In this document: piece after piece, positions 23,426 to 33,185 of the stretch
How positions within the stretch are numbered: the stretch's first letter is position 1
Layout: each line of letters starts with the position of its first letter
Assembly (NCBI RefSeq): GCF_047495495.1
Contig: NZ_CP179930.1
Location: forward strand, 1,488,001 to 1,552,000
DNA: 64,000 bases
Origin: Zymobacter sp047495495
GTDB taxonomy: Bacteria > Pseudomonadota > Gammaproteobacteria > Pseudomonadales > Halomonadaceae
Direction: 5' to 3'
Program-made: the position numbers and the translations under genes
The notes under the pieces: model-generated
Told to the model about the DNA's origin: nothing
The model's input: the letters and a program-made list of their open reading frames with translations, nothing else
Databases searched by the model: none

Positions 23426-24790
23426 TCAGCGGCGTGTCAGTGTGCGCATGGTGACAAATTCTTCGGCGCTTGTAGGATGGATGCCTATCGTGGCATCAAA
23501 GTCAGCTTTGGTCAGCCCTGCCCGTACGGCAATAGCAATCCCTTGGATAAGCTCTCCTGCATCGTCCCCCACCATATGCGCACCAACTACACGATCGCTA
23601 GCATCGTCAACGATCAGTTTCATCAAGCAGCGTGCGTCGCGCCCTGAAAGCGTATGCTTCATCGGGCGGAACGAGGTGCTGTAGACGCGAATCGCGTCGA
23701 ACTGTTCGCGAGCGCGCTCTTCGCTAACCCCAACGGTACCGATATTAGGATGACAGAACACGGCCGTCGCAACGTGGCCAGCATCGAACGGTAACGGAGT
23801 AACGTTTTCATAGTGGTAGCTGACAAAACGCATAGCATGCGCCAAAGCGACAGGGGTCAGTTCTGGCCCGTCAATAATATCGCCCAGTGCACATACCGAT
23901 GGGGTAGCGGTGCGGTAGTAGTCATCGACCTTGAGTTTGCCACTATCGGTCAGCTCGACGCTGATATTGTCCAACCCCAAACCGTCAAAATGTGGCCGAC
24001 GTCCTGTTGCACACAGCACTTGATCCACCTCAATGGCATCGCCGTTATCCAACGTGACTTTCAGTGAACCGTCGGCCTGCCTGTCAATACGGTTGATCGA
24101 CGTGTCGAACGTCAGTGTGACGCCTTTCTTGGCCATCTCATCGCGGGTGAACTCGCGCACTTCGTGATCGAACCCGCGCAGGAACAGCTCGCCACGATAA
24201 ACCAGTGTCGTATCGGCTCCCAGTCCATTGAAAATACTAGCGAACTCGACGGCGATATAGCCTCCGCCGTAAACGAGAAAGCGCTGTGGGAACTCCGGCA
24301 GGTCGAATACGGCGTTGGAGTCGATCATATGTTCGCTGCCAGGAATATCCGGGCGCCACGGCCAACCGCCTACCGCAACAAGGATCGTTTCGGCACTGTA
24401 TGTCTGGCCGTTCACCTTGACGTGATGATCGTCGACGATACTCGCCCGGCCTTCGATCGTCGTAACGCCCGAGTTATCCAGCAGGCGTTGGTAGATCCCG
24501 TTCAGGCGTGAAATCTCATCCTTCTTGTGGTCACGCAGTGTGGCCCACGTAAAGCGCGGGGCCTGCTCTAGCGTCCAGCCGAAGCCTTCACTATCTGAAA
24601 AATCTTCATGGTAATGTGCGGCGATGCTATAAAGTTTCTTAGGAACACAGCCGACATTCACACACGTGCCGCCTAGATAGCGGTCTTCGGCAACGGCAAC
24701 TTTGACGCCACGCGAAGCTGCCGTACGCGCGGCGCGTACGCCGCCAGAGCCTGCTCCGATCACGAAGAGCTGATAATCGTATTCTGCCAT
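23426..24790 (-). CDS. gor: Glutathione-disulfide reductase
   Basis: NADPH-dependent reduction of oxidised glutathione, keeping cytosolic thiols reduced. 454 residues from ATG at 24790 (MAEYDYQLFVIGAGSGG), with AAGGAG upstream; the longer in-frame reading is not conserved. FAD motif GAGSGGVRAA, redox-active disulphide GGTCVNVGCVPKK, NADPH motif GGGYIAVEFA followed by YRGELFLRGFD, whose arginines favour NADPH over NADH, and the C-terminal catalytic HPTSAEEFVTM. Single gene, divergent from can. Confidence 0.96.
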   Translation of the reverse strand: MAEYDYQLFVIGAGSGGVRAARTAASRGVKVAVAEDRYLGGTCVNVGCVPKKLYSIAAHYHEDFSDSEGFGWTLEQAPRFTWATLRDHKKDEISRLNGIYQRLLDNSGVTTIEGRASIVDDHHVKVNGQTYSAETILVAVGGWPWRPDIPGSEHMIDSNAVFDLPEFPQRFLVYGGGYIAVEFASIFNGLGADTTLVYRGELFLRGFDHEVREFTRDEMAKKGVTLTFDTSINRIDRQADGSLKVTLDNGDAIEVDQVLCATGRRPHFDGLGLDNISVELTDSGKLKVDDYYRTATPSVCALGDIIDGPELTPVALAHAMRFVSYHYENVTPLPFDAGHVATAVFCHPNIGTVGVSEERAREQFDAIRVYSTSFRPMKHTLSGRDARCLMKLIVDDASDRVVGAHMVGDDAGELIQGIAIAVRAGLTKADFDATIGIHPTSAEEFVTMRTLTRR

Positions 24791-24952
24791 GCTGCCGATG
24801 CTCCTTGTCAGCGGGTTGCAAATAGAGAGACGTGAATAATACTCATCCATATAGGGAAAGTAAGCGTCACACCTTAAAAGCATACCGTACTACTAAGGTT
24901 AGATGCGTTATGCTGTACATCCACTGATTTACATTTGGAAGATGAGTCTGCC

Positions 24953-25600
24953 ATGTGTCAAGCACACCCTGAGATCCAGGACCTGCTGGAACGCAATGCC
25001 CTCTGGTCTGATCGTATGGCTGAGCAGGACGCCGAATTCTTTTCCCGGCTCCAGCATCAGCAATCACCCGATTTCCTCTGGATTGGCTGCTCTGATAGCC
25101 GTGTACCTGCCAACCAGATCATTGACCTTCCCCCGGGCGAAGTGTTCGTACACCGCAACGTGGGTAATATGGTCTACCCCACCGACATCAACGCGATGTC
25201 CGTGATCCAGTACGCTGTCGAAGTACTAAAGGTAAAACATATTCTCGTTGTCGGCCATTATGGCTGCGGCGGTGTCCAGACCGCCATGACGCCCGGCGGC
25301 ACCACGGGCATGGTCGATAACTGGTTGCTGGATATCCGTGAAGAATACTCACGCCGCCGCAGCGAGCTGGCTCACTTGCCTCATGACCAACAGGTCGATC
25401 GGATGTGCGAATTCAACGTTCGCCGTCAGGTACGCAAGCTGGCCCGTGCCAACGTAATCCAACGTGCTTGGCTGAACGAGCAGGAACTGGTGATCCATGG
25501 CTGGTGCTACAGCCTGCAGAACGGTCGAGTGACTCCGCTGGACTGCACCGTGTCTGGTCTTGATCAGGTCGAGCAGCTGTATCTGGACCGTGCAGAATAA
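24953..25600 (+). CDS. can: Beta-carbonic anhydrase
   Basis: Zinc enzyme interconverting CO2 and bicarbonate, supplying bicarbonate for carboxylases such as AccC. 215 residues from ATG at 24953 (MCQAHPEIQDLLERN); a TTG at 24935 is an in-frame alternative. Zinc ligands and the Asp-Arg dyad: CSDSRVPA near residue 45, and GHYGCGGVQTA near 105. NNWLLDIR-type segment (DNWLLDIREEY) and IHGWCYSLQNG are family-typical. Terminator at 25627. Confidence 0.96.
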   Translation: MCQAHPEIQDLLERNALWSDRMAEQDAEFFSRLQHQQSPDFLWIGCSDSRVPANQIIDLPPGEVFVHRNVGNMVYPTDINAMSVIQYAVEVLKVKHILVVGHYGCGGVQTAMTPGGTTGMVDNWLLDIREEYSRRRSELAHLPHDQQVDRMCEFNVRRQVRKLARANVIQRAWLNEQELVIHGWCYSLQNGRVTPLDCTVSGLDQVEQLYLDRAE

Positions 25601-25626
25601 ACATCGTTCACCGATAACGAAGAAAA

Positions 25627-25653
25627 GGCCAGCCCGATGAGGCTGGCCTTTTT
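25627..25653 (+). terminator. Terminator of can
   Basis: GGCCAGCC / GGCTGGCC, 6-nt loop, A-run before and TTTTT after; 26 bp beyond the can stop. Bidirectional in form. Confidence 0.92.
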
Positions 25654-25692
25654 ATTGGCATTGACGACCTGCACCAACGCATTCAGTGGGGC

Positions 25693-26004
25693 TCATAGCC
25701 AACGAGCAACGCTGGACTGCCGTACAATCTCATCGACCGTATCATTCTCGTCAATCAGCGCACGCAACACCGCAACATCCTCGGCGCAGCCAACGTGATC
25801 GGCCAGCAGCTGCTGACACTGAGCATACAGCAACGGTTCATGCGTCACGCTTGCCATGAATGCTCATGCCTGCGCCATGCCGCTGGCACGGATGCGATCA
25901 CTCTCTTCCCCACTCAGATGCTCTTCTTTGGTCAGAGTACGCTGAAACAGTTCTTTCAGCTCGGCCATCCGCTCGATACCACCTTTCATCATTTCATTGC
26001 TCAT
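25693..26004 (-). pseudogene. Small gene with an in-frame TGA, unknown family
   Basis: From ATG at 26004 the frame reads 46 codons (MSNEMMKGGIERMAELKELF, ending ASGMAQA), hits TGA at 25864-25866, and continues in the same frame for 56 more codons to TGA at 25693 (second half begins AFMASVTHEPLLYAQCQQLL). Both halves look protein-like and helical. It may be one 103-residue protein interrupted by a stop, or two adjacent small proteins, the second starting at ATG 25857. The start overlaps the end of the upstream 100-residue gene by 11 bp, implying coupling. I recognise no family. Confidence 0.55.
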
Positions 26005-26296
26005 CCATAGTGAAGCTCAACCGCTCCACACGCAGCGTGGCGTGCAAATACCGGTCAATTTCATCGGGAATACCGCTGTAGATCGTCATAAAAACACGTC
26101 CACACTGGAGGTACAGCTCGATATCGCATCCCCAGCCATCGGGAGAGGTACGCTGCTCAGCCCGATAACAGGCAGCGGCAGCCTCTCTGAACGAACAGAC
26201 ATAGCCAGGCATATCGGTCAGCGCTTTGTCCAGCGCGGCGTAAAGCACCTCGACAGCCACGTCCGGCGGGCCTGAAATGACATATTCGTAGGACAT
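25994..26296 (-). CDS. Hypothetical 100-residue protein
   Basis: Starts MSYEYVISGPPDVAVEVLYAA at ATG 26296, preceded in the mRNA by an A/G-rich stretch. It has three cysteines and a mixed alpha/beta composition with no signal peptide or membrane segment, so it is probably cytosolic. The stop overlaps the start of the following small gene by 11 bp, giving a two-gene unit. Small paired cytosolic genes of this kind can be immunity-type proteins, but nothing here shows that. No family recognised. Confidence 0.6.
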   Translation of the reverse strand: MSYEYVISGPPDVAVEVLYAALDKALTDMPGYVCSFREAAAACYRAEQRTSPDGWGCDIELYLQCGRVFMTIYSGIPDEIDRYLHATLRVERLSFTMDEQ

Positions 26297-26338
26297 CCAT
26301 TTCCCCGAATCAAGATCGCTACGTTATGACCATGAAAA

Positions 26339-26389
26339 ATGCCTTCCCAACGGTGCAGCCTTTTAAAGCGGTACACCTTGGGAAGGCAT
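26339..26389 (-). terminator. Large terminator of msrA
   Basis: Perfect 12-bp outer stem (ATGCCTTCCCAA / TTGGGAAGGCAT) enclosing 27 bases with a further GGTG / CACC pair. On the minus strand it runs into TTTTTC. It lies 21 bp after the msrA stop. The apical part is longer than usual for a simple terminator. Confidence 0.85.
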
Positions 26390-26409
26390 GGATCACGGCC
26401 AGCGTAGGT

Positions 26410-27036
26410 TCAGAGCACGCAGCTAACGCCAGTTCCCTTCAGCCCACAGTAGCCCTGTGGATTTTTGGCCAGATATTGCTGGTGATAGGTCTCAGCGTAA
26501 TAGAACGGTGCCTCCGGCAGGATATCCGTGGTAATAGGCCCCTTGCCGACGGTTGCCAGTGCCGCACCGAACTGCTCGGCACTGTGCCGGATAGCCTCTG
26601 CCTGTTCTTCATCGTGATAGAACAGCACGGAGCGGTACTGAGTGCCAATATCGTTGCCCTGACGCATACCCTGTGTAGGGTCATGATTCTCCCAGAACAG
26701 GGTCAGCAACGTTTCCAGCGCCACGGCCTGCGGATCGAACACAATGCGCACAACTTCGGCATGCCCCGTACGCCCAGTGCACACCTCTTCGTAGGTCGGG
26801 TTGGGCGTGGTACCACCAGCATAGCCCACGGCCGTGACGTAGACGCCCGGCTGTGTCCAGAACAGTCGTTCGGCTCCCCAGAAGCAGCCCATTCCGACCG
26901 TCAGCATCGCCATCCCGGCAGGCCACGGTGGCAACATGCTATGCCCATTGGCTTGGTGCTCTGGCACAAGGGGCAGCGGCTCGCGGCGCCCTGCAATGGC
27001 ATCGGCTGCGGTTGGCATTTGTTGTGAACGTGACAT
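26410..27036 (-). CDS. msrA: Peptide-methionine (S)-S-oxide reductase
   Basis: Repairs oxidised methionine in proteins using thioredoxin. 208 residues from ATG at 27036, which has a near-perfect GGAGGTG 4 nt upstream; the reading back to 27093 enters tamB and is rejected. Catalytic cysteine in MGCFWGAERLF near residue 50; GYAGGTTPNPTYEEVCTGRTGHAEVV and FFYHDEEQ-like regions follow the family. It begins 37 bp after the tamB stop and could be read through from it. Confidence 0.96.
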   Translation of the reverse strand: MSRSQQMPTAADAIAGRREPLPLVPEHQANGHSMLPPWPAGMAMLTVGMGCFWGAERLFWTQPGVYVTAVGYAGGTTPNPTYEEVCTGRTGHAEVVRIVFDPQAVALETLLTLFWENHDPTQGMRQGNDIGTQYRSVLFYHDEEQAEAIRHSAEQFGAALATVGKGPITTDILPEAPFYYAETYHQQYLAKNPQGYCGLKGTGVSCVL

Positions 27037-27073
27037 GCGCACCTCCGTGTTCGAGTCTTCGTTCAAGCCAAGG

Positions 27074-30000
27074 TCATTTCTTGACTGCGTCACCAGGCAA
27101 TGTATCAGGGGTACGCCCCAGACTGAAGGTGTAGATCAGATCCAGTGCCTGCGATGTGCCCGAGACCCCTTGCAGATACAGATTCTGCATCAAGCGATAG
27201 CGCAGCGTCAGTTCGGCAATAGGCGAAAAGACCCCAACGCCATAGCTGACCTTCAGGCGCGGCAGTACATAGCCACTGACCACGACCTTGCTGTTGTCAC
27301 CCGTACCCGCTGTATCCAGCGTCAGGTCCTGAATACCAAACGTTTCACCGATCGCACCGACCGTACTGCCACTCTGAGCAATCGACAGCCCGATCAGAGC
27401 GGATGTCAGCGCATTGTCGTTGCTGCCGGAGTCACTGGCATGGCCTTGCAGCAGATAGGACAGTGCCGAGGTTTCGTTCATCGCGGGGTCGGAGAACACT
27501 TGGATATTGGGCGACTGAGCCGTACCGGTCACCTTCACCCCTGCGGTCACGTTATCTTCGATACTTTCCGGATTACGGATCGCGACGATGTCGAGGCGCG
27601 GCTGAGCGGCCGGGCCAGTGAACACAATCTCGCCTTTCTGGATGATCAAGTCCTGACCGAACGCCTTGTAGCGGCCGTCTTTCAGCGCCACCGTGCCGAA
27701 CAGCTGAATGGCGTTCTGGCGCTGACGCACATCAAAAGCCCCCGTGATGTTGCTGTTGAGGCCATAGGCTGCCAGATGCACATCCTTGCCGAAACTGACA
27801 CGCACGTTGAGGTTGATCGCCATACCCGCTTTCTGCAGAGCCGCGGCATCCGCCCAGCGTCGTTCACGCGACAGATTCTGTTTTTCCAGCCCTGCACGCA
27901 GGCGATCCAAATGAGCCGCTTCATCACGGGTCAGAATCACCTCATCACTGGAGGGCGTCTGTACGGTCGGCGGCAGCTGTGCTACTTCAATACGCGCCCA
28001 CGGTACGTCAACGTTACCTTCTATGCTAAGCAGCTCAGGGTTAGCCTTCAACTCGATATGCGGTGACACTTTCACGCGCCCATAGTCCAGCGCCATGATT
28101 TCAAGCGGTGTACCGTTGTCGCGCAGCGTCATCGCCACCTGCCACGGCGCATCGAGAGGCCATTGCGCACTGCCGTTCAGCAGCAAACGCGAATCACCCG
28201 ATGCAAGATAGCCGTCGATCTGCCCCTGCTCGCCGTGCAGATCAAGCGCGATGCGCGCGTCATCCAGCGCAATGGGCATGATGGGGCCTTTGGCTTTCAC
28301 GCCCCCAAGCACCAGCTGCCCCTCCAAACGCGGATGCGCTAGCGTGCCGCCCAGCGCAATTCGCCCATTGACGGCCCCGTCCAGTGAATCGATACCAGCA
28401 ATCAGTGGGCGATAGGGTGACAGCAGCAGCTGTTCAACAGCAATGGATCCGGACAGTTGGCGTGCGACCAGAGGGTCGCTGATACCAACGTCAAGGCGTA
28501 GCTGGCCCGCATTCTTCAATACCATCTGCGTCTGCAGATGTGCCTTTTCCGGTGTCGCTTCCAACACGAGATGCGTCGACATCGCAGGCAGACTGTAGGC
28601 TTTACCGTCGGCGTCTTTACCGCTTACGGTCACGCCGTTAGTCAGATCACCGTTGGCCGCCCAGCGCGTACCACCCGCAGACCAACGGGCATCAACACGG
28701 CCCTGCGTCGTGCCACTGACGCGCCACGGGTCAGGCATGACGCTGTTGAGCATCGCCATCGGCAGGCCTTCCAGCAGAAGCTGGGCCTGACCATGGTCGG
28801 CGCTGGCCTGAATCACCTTGTCGGCGCACAGACGTCCGCCCTGAGCACGCACCAGACAGAACGGCTGCACCGTAGCCGCGGACGCATTGAGGTCGACATC
28901 AGCGATCAGCGGACCAGTGAGTGCGACCTGCCCTACCTGTGCCGCATCAACAGAGAGCGGTGTCACGCGGGCACGATAGTGATGCGTCTGGGCATCCAGA
29001 CCACCCTCAAGCGCCAAGCGCGCCTGGGTCACGGCCGACCCTTTCTGGCCGTCCACACTGAGGTTCAGACGATGCTGGCTCAGGCGCCCTTTCAGGGTCA
29101 GCGCTGCTGAACGCAGTGCCAGAGCACCGCTTTTCACACCAGTAGCATTCAGCGTCACATCCATATCAGGATCATCGCTACCACTGCCACTGCCGTTCAG
29201 CGATAGATGCTGCAACTGGTGAGCCGCATAGCGCAGCTGATCACCCTGTAGATCAATGCGGCCGCGCGGCGATGTCAGTGGCCCACTCACGTCGAGCTGC
29301 CCCCGCAAACGTCCACCTAGCCCCGGCCACAACGATGACAGCATGGGCGCATCAATCGCCGCGTGCAGATCAGACTGCTCAGCCACAACACCATGTGCCT
29401 GCAGCTGGTTGCGCCCCTGACGCAGATTGAGGTTGCGGATCGTCCAGTGGAAGCCACTATCCCCTTCCAGCTGACCTTCCAGAGACAGTGGCTGCTTCAT
29501 CAGAATGCCATTCAGCGCCAGCTTCGGCACCTTCACGTTCCAACTGGCATCGTCGTGCTGCTGGAACTCGACATGCGTCTGACCCGACAGTAAGCCCGGC
29601 ACGGTCGGTGCCAGCGCGTCAACCTGTAGCTGGTCGAGGGTAACGTCAGCTTTCGCTGCCAGCAGCGGGGCCCACTGCACCTGCCCTTGACTCTGCAGAC
29701 CGCCCTTGCTGCCGACCCCCACGTTCAATGCATTCCACGCAAACTGACGATCGTCACCTTGTCCCGCCAAATGAATCGGCATCGGTTTGAGCGTGTTACT
29801 GCGCACGGTGCCGTCAACGCCCAACCGGTATCCGGTCAAATCGCCTTCGGCCAGCACATCGAGTCCATCAACCCGGTATACCGCGCTGGCCTGACGCCGT
29901 TCGGCGTCACTCAGCGGCCACTGAAGCTGCGGTGAGGTGATGTTCGCGGAGAACGGCATCAGCTGCGACAGCAGATCGGCCTTGATGCCGACCTTCATCG

Positions 30001-31012
30001 GTATCTGCCCTTGTCCATCAAGCTGCAGATTCACCGCGGCAAGAGAACCGCCCAAACGAAGAGAAAGTCGTTCGTCCTGCAGCGGCGCATGATGCACCGT
30101 GCCGTCCAGCGACATGGAGAGCGGATACTCCCCACTCAAACGGACATCCGCCGTAGCGTCCAGCACCCCATCAGGACCGCTGTACTGCAAGCGATCAACG
30201 ACCACTCGGGTATCGCGTGCGTGCGTGGCCAAGGCAACGCTATCAATGCGCAACGGCGTGCTAAGTCCGTCGATATCGACACCGGCCACGGCAATCGCGG
30301 GCACATCCACGTCGACGGGGAGCGTGATATCGGGCAGCTGAATGCGCGAAGCGGGCAGATCCAACGGATGAATACTGAAAGGTGCCAGAGGATTGGTCAG
30401 CGGAGCACGTGCCGTCGGCGTGTTGGCTACCGAGGCAGGTTTGTCTTCTGAAGAGGCTTCGGCAGCCGGTGCCAGCGTGACGCGCGTGTCGTCCAAGTGC
30501 GTTTCAGCCAGCGTGACTAAACTGCCGTCCATGCGGACACCACTTGAAAAGTGGCGCCAAGACACCGTCATGCCCGTTGCCATTTCCATTGAGACGTCAT
30601 CCAGCACAATTCGGCGGATTTCGACAGGAATGGGGGTCTTGATGCGCGCCAGCGGCGTTGATGAACTGCTGGTTTCCGCAGTCGTTTCAGCAGCAGGCCC
30701 CACGACGATATGGATGCCCTGACCACTCAGATCATCCAAGCACAACTGCCCCTTGAGCAAACAGTCGGTTGCCCAGCGCAGCTCCAGATGGCTGGCCTGC
30801 AACTCCGTCGTACCCAGCGGTAAGCGCAGCCCCTCCAGTACTAGGTGATCCAGTGGAGCACCTTCGACGTGGTCATAGCTGAGGTAGCCGTGAGAACGCG
30901 CTTTATCGAGCAGCCATGCGGTACCCGTAGGAGACAGAATGAACCCTACCCCGAGCAGTATCAGGCCAATCAGGCCGCATAGACTCCAACCAACGATGCG
31001 AAACCCGCGCAT
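27074..31012 (-). CDS. tamB: Translocation and assembly module inner-membrane component TamB
   Basis: Very long AsmA-like protein (1,312 residues) that spans the periplasm and works with TamA in outer-membrane protein assembly and lipid transport. I start at ATG 31012 (MRGFRIVGWSLCGLIGLILL) because it overlaps the tamA stop as TGATG; an in-frame ATG 36 bp upstream lies inside tamA. One N-terminal membrane anchor is followed by repetitive beta-helical sequence. The conserved C-terminal DUF490 region has ALKDGRYKAFGQDLIIQKG, and LDIVAIRNPE, VKVTGTAQSPNIQVFSDPAM and GVGVFSPIAELTLRY. Operon with tamA. Confidence 0.96.
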   Translation of the reverse strand: MRGFRIVGWSLCGLIGLILLGVGFILSPTGTAWLLDKARSHGYLSYDHVEGAPLDHLVLEGLRLPLGTTELQASHLELRWATDCLLKGQLCLDDLSGQGIHIVVGPAAETTAETSSSSTPLARIKTPIPVEIRRIVLDDVSMEMATGMTVSWRHFSSGVRMDGSLVTLAETHLDDTRVTLAPAAEASSEDKPASVANTPTARAPLTNPLAPFSIHPLDLPASRIQLPDITLPVDVDVPAIAVAGVDIDGLSTPLRIDSVALATHARDTRVVVDRLQYSGPDGVLDATADVRLSGEYPLSMSLDGTVHHAPLQDERLSLRLGGSLAAVNLQLDGQGQIPMKVGIKADLLSQLMPFSANITSPQLQWPLSDAERRQASAVYRVDGLDVLAEGDLTGYRLGVDGTVRSNTLKPMPIHLAGQGDDRQFAWNALNVGVGSKGGLQSQGQVQWAPLLAAKADVTLDQLQVDALAPTVPGLLSGQTHVEFQQHDDASWNVKVPKLALNGILMKQPLSLEGQLEGDSGFHWTIRNLNLRQGRNQLQAHGVVAEQSDLHAAIDAPMLSSLWPGLGGRLRGQLDVSGPLTSPRGRIDLQGDQLRYAAHQLQHLSLNGSGSGSDDPDMDVTLNATGVKSGALALRSAALTLKGRLSQHRLNLSVDGQKGSAVTQARLALEGGLDAQTHHYRARVTPLSVDAAQVGQVALTGPLIADVDLNASAATVQPFCLVRAQGGRLCADKVIQASADHGQAQLLLEGLPMAMLNSVMPDPWRVSGTTQGRVDARWSAGGTRWAANGDLTNGVTVSGKDADGKAYSLPAMSTHLVLEATPEKAHLQTQMVLKNAGQLRLDVGISDPLVARQLSGSIAVEQLLLSPYRPLIAGIDSLDGAVNGRIALGGTLAHPRLEGQLVLGGVKAKGPIMPIALDDARIALDLHGEQGQIDGYLASGDSRLLLNGSAQWPLDAPWQVAMTLRDNGTPLEIMALDYGRVKVSPHIELKANPELLSIEGNVDVPWARIEVAQLPPTVQTPSSDEVILTRDEAAHLDRLRAGLEKQNLSRERRWADAAALQKAGMAINLNVRVSFGKDVHLAAYGLNSNITGAFDVRQRQNAIQLFGTVALKDGRYKAFGQDLIIQKGEIVFTGPAAQPRLDIVAIRNPESIEDNVTAGVKVTGTAQSPNIQVFSDPAMNETSALSYLLQGHASDSGSNDNALTSALIGLSIAQSGSTVGAIGETFGIQDLTLDTAGTGDNSKVVVSGYVLPRLKVSYGVGVFSPIAELTLRYRLMQNLYLQGVSGTSQALDLIYTFSLGRTPDTLPGDAVKK

Positions 31013-32865
31013 CAGAATTCGGGGCCAATGGCGAAGTGCAGACGCCACGAGTCCTCCTTGCTATCAACAGGATGAGCGATATCCAGTCGGATGGGGCCGA
31101 CGATGCTCTGCCAGCGAACCCCCAGTCCAGCGGAGCGTTTCAAATCATCAGAGGTAGGGTTGGATTCCCATACGCTACCGGCATCGTAAAACGCCGCAGC
31201 CCACCAGTTGCCTGCGATACGGCGCTGGTATTCCAGTGTACCGACCAGCATGTTCTGGCCACCGATCAGTTCACCGGCCGCATTGCGTGGCGCCACGTCG
31301 TTATAGGAATAGCCGCGGATGCTGTTATCGCCACCCGCGAAGAAGCGCAATGACGGCGGCAGGCGGTGGAAATCGTTAGTAGCCGTCGCACCGCCAATCA
31401 AGCGTCCGAAGAAGCGGTTATCGTTACCTAGGTGGGTAATCCACTGCGTGGAAGCTTCAGAACGCAGGAAGGTCACATCCGAATACAGCAGATAGCGGTT
31501 GGCCCCCTCGATCTTGAGCGTCTGGCGGTTCCCCTGCATCGGGAAACGCGCATTGTCGACATCGGTGCGCGTCCATGCCATGCCCGGCATCGAAATGAAG
31601 ACCGTGTCCGTATCGTCCGCCTGAGTGAAGTGCTCAAAGGCAAAGGTGACGTAGAGACGCTGCTCCCAGCCGTTTTCGAACTTCCACACACGAGCGGGCG
31701 TCAGGTACTCACGCACACTGTTAGTGTCGTTATCATTGATGCGCTTGATGCCGTATTCGACCTCGTAGCGACCGCGCAATGGATTATCCAGCGGGATGGA
31801 ATACAGCCCTGACAGAATCTGTTTCTTACCTGACAGATACAGGCTGTTGTTCCAACTGTCGCCGTTCGTGTTAACCCACGGCTGGTTCCACGACAGCTTG
31901 GTGCGCGGCCCTTCGTCGGTGGAAAAACCGATACTGGTCTCGAAACGATGACGATCTGCGGGAGTGACGGTAACGTCGATATTGGCTTGACCACGATCAC
32001 TGCCAGACGCTTTCGTGGCAGCCGCCGCCGCAGAATCCACTATCACTTCACGCGGCACCTCAACCACATCAGCTTCAGCGGATGCTGGAGCCTGCAACTC
32101 GGGCTTGATGGCGATACTACGGAACCAACCGGCATCACTTAACCGCTGGTTATAACGCGACAGATCATCAGCGAGATAGTAGTCGCCGCTGTTAAAGGGA
32201 CGCAGCGCATCGACCTTGTCTTGGTCAATCTGTACACCACGGTAGCGGATATCGCCGTAGGTGTAGCGCTTGCCACTTTCGAGCACCAGCAGGATATCCG
32301 CGCGGTTCCCCCACGGACGGACTTCGATGCGACTCAGCGTGTAGTGCGCATCGAAGTAGCCCCGCTGTGCTGCCAGTGTCGACAGCGCCGTTTTAAGCGT
32401 TTCATAGTCGTAGTGCGACAGGGCTTTGCCCTTGTCTGCCACTAGTGCACTGTCATCCACCAGTTTGCTGAAGTTTTCATCCTTTTCCGCTTCACCAAGC
32501 ACTTCGATATTCAGCCCATGGATAATCACCGGATCACCCGGCAAGATCTTCAGCTTGACCTTCGACCGGGTCAGCGACGTGATGGTGATCTCTGGCGAAT
32601 AGTAGCCATGTGCTTTCAGCGCTTTGACGACGGATGAATTGACCTGACGCTTGAACGCTTCGGGATCGGCATCGTCGGGAATCGTCAGCGGCTTAAGATA
32701 GTTAACGACGTTGGTCGCTGCGGGCCCGGACATACCGTCCAGGTCGACGCTCAGCGCCAGCGCATGGACCGGCCATAGCGTCCAGGCTGCCAGCGCAGCC
32801 AGTGCCGTACAGCGGCGCCATGCAAATGGCTTGGCATTCACTGCAGAATGTTGGGGGCGAATCAT
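31012..32865 (-). CDS. tamA: Translocation and assembly module outer-membrane component TamA
   Basis: Omp85-family outer-membrane protein: three POTRA domains and a 16-strand barrel. 617 residues from ATG at 32865 with AGGGA upstream, preferred because a signal peptide (CTALAALAAWTLWPVHALA) follows about 15 residues in; an ATG far upstream is not conserved. POTRA region about 30-280; barrel with GGDNSIRGYSYNDVAPRN (the lid-loop RGY motif) and C-terminal LHFAIGPEF ending in Phe, the barrel-assembly signal. Coupled to tamB. Confidence 0.95.
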   Translation of the reverse strand: MIRPQHSAVNAKPFAWRRCTALAALAAWTLWPVHALALSVDLDGMSGPAATNVVNYLKPLTIPDDADPEAFKRQVNSSVVKALKAHGYYSPEITITSLTRSKVKLKILPGDPVIIHGLNIEVLGEAEKDENFSKLVDDSALVADKGKALSHYDYETLKTALSTLAAQRGYFDAHYTLSRIEVRPWGNRADILLVLESGKRYTYGDIRYRGVQIDQDKVDALRPFNSGDYYLADDLSRYNQRLSDAGWFRSIAIKPELQAPASAEADVVEVPREVIVDSAAAAATKASGSDRGQANIDVTVTPADRHRFETSIGFSTDEGPRTKLSWNQPWVNTNGDSWNNSLYLSGKKQILSGLYSIPLDNPLRGRYEVEYGIKRINDNDTNSVREYLTPARVWKFENGWEQRLYVTFAFEHFTQADDTDTVFISMPGMAWTRTDVDNARFPMQGNRQTLKIEGANRYLLYSDVTFLRSEASTQWITHLGNDNRFFGRLIGGATATNDFHRLPPSLRFFAGGDNSIRGYSYNDVAPRNAAGELIGGQNMLVGTLEYQRRIAGNWWAAAFYDAGSVWESNPTSDDLKRSAGLGVRWQSIVGPIRLDIAHPVDSKEDSWRLHFAIGPEF

Positions 32866-33131
32866 GCAACGTCCCTGCAAGAAGATGAGTCGGCGTAGCC
32901 CGTGGCAGCCCGCAGGCACCACGGCTTGAGCAATAAGCCTTGAGAGGCTCGCATACATCACGCGAAAGACACCCTTGCGCCGACAGGTATTCATCCGTCC
33001 ACGACAAAGGCTTATGAGGGTTACTATAGCGGGATTATCCCTGATGTGGTGGGATGATTCTAGCCTAGCCGTCTTCATACTGACCGGCTGCCGCTCACTA
33101 ACCCTTTGTCCGCACGCAGAATCGGAAACGA

Positions 33132-33158
33132 AGAATGCCGCCCGGGGGGCGGCATTCT
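33132..33158. terminator. Terminator of galU
   Basis: Perfect 12-bp stem (AGAATGCCGCCC and complement) with GGG loop, 27 bp after the galU stop. It separates galU from tamA. Confidence 0.8.
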
Positions 33159-33185
33159 CACTCAGCGAGAAATTCTTAGCGTCAC

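Noticed and set aside
26936..28066. 376-residue plus-strand frame opposite tamB
   Set aside because: Antisense shadow of tamB and msrA; no family-like motif.
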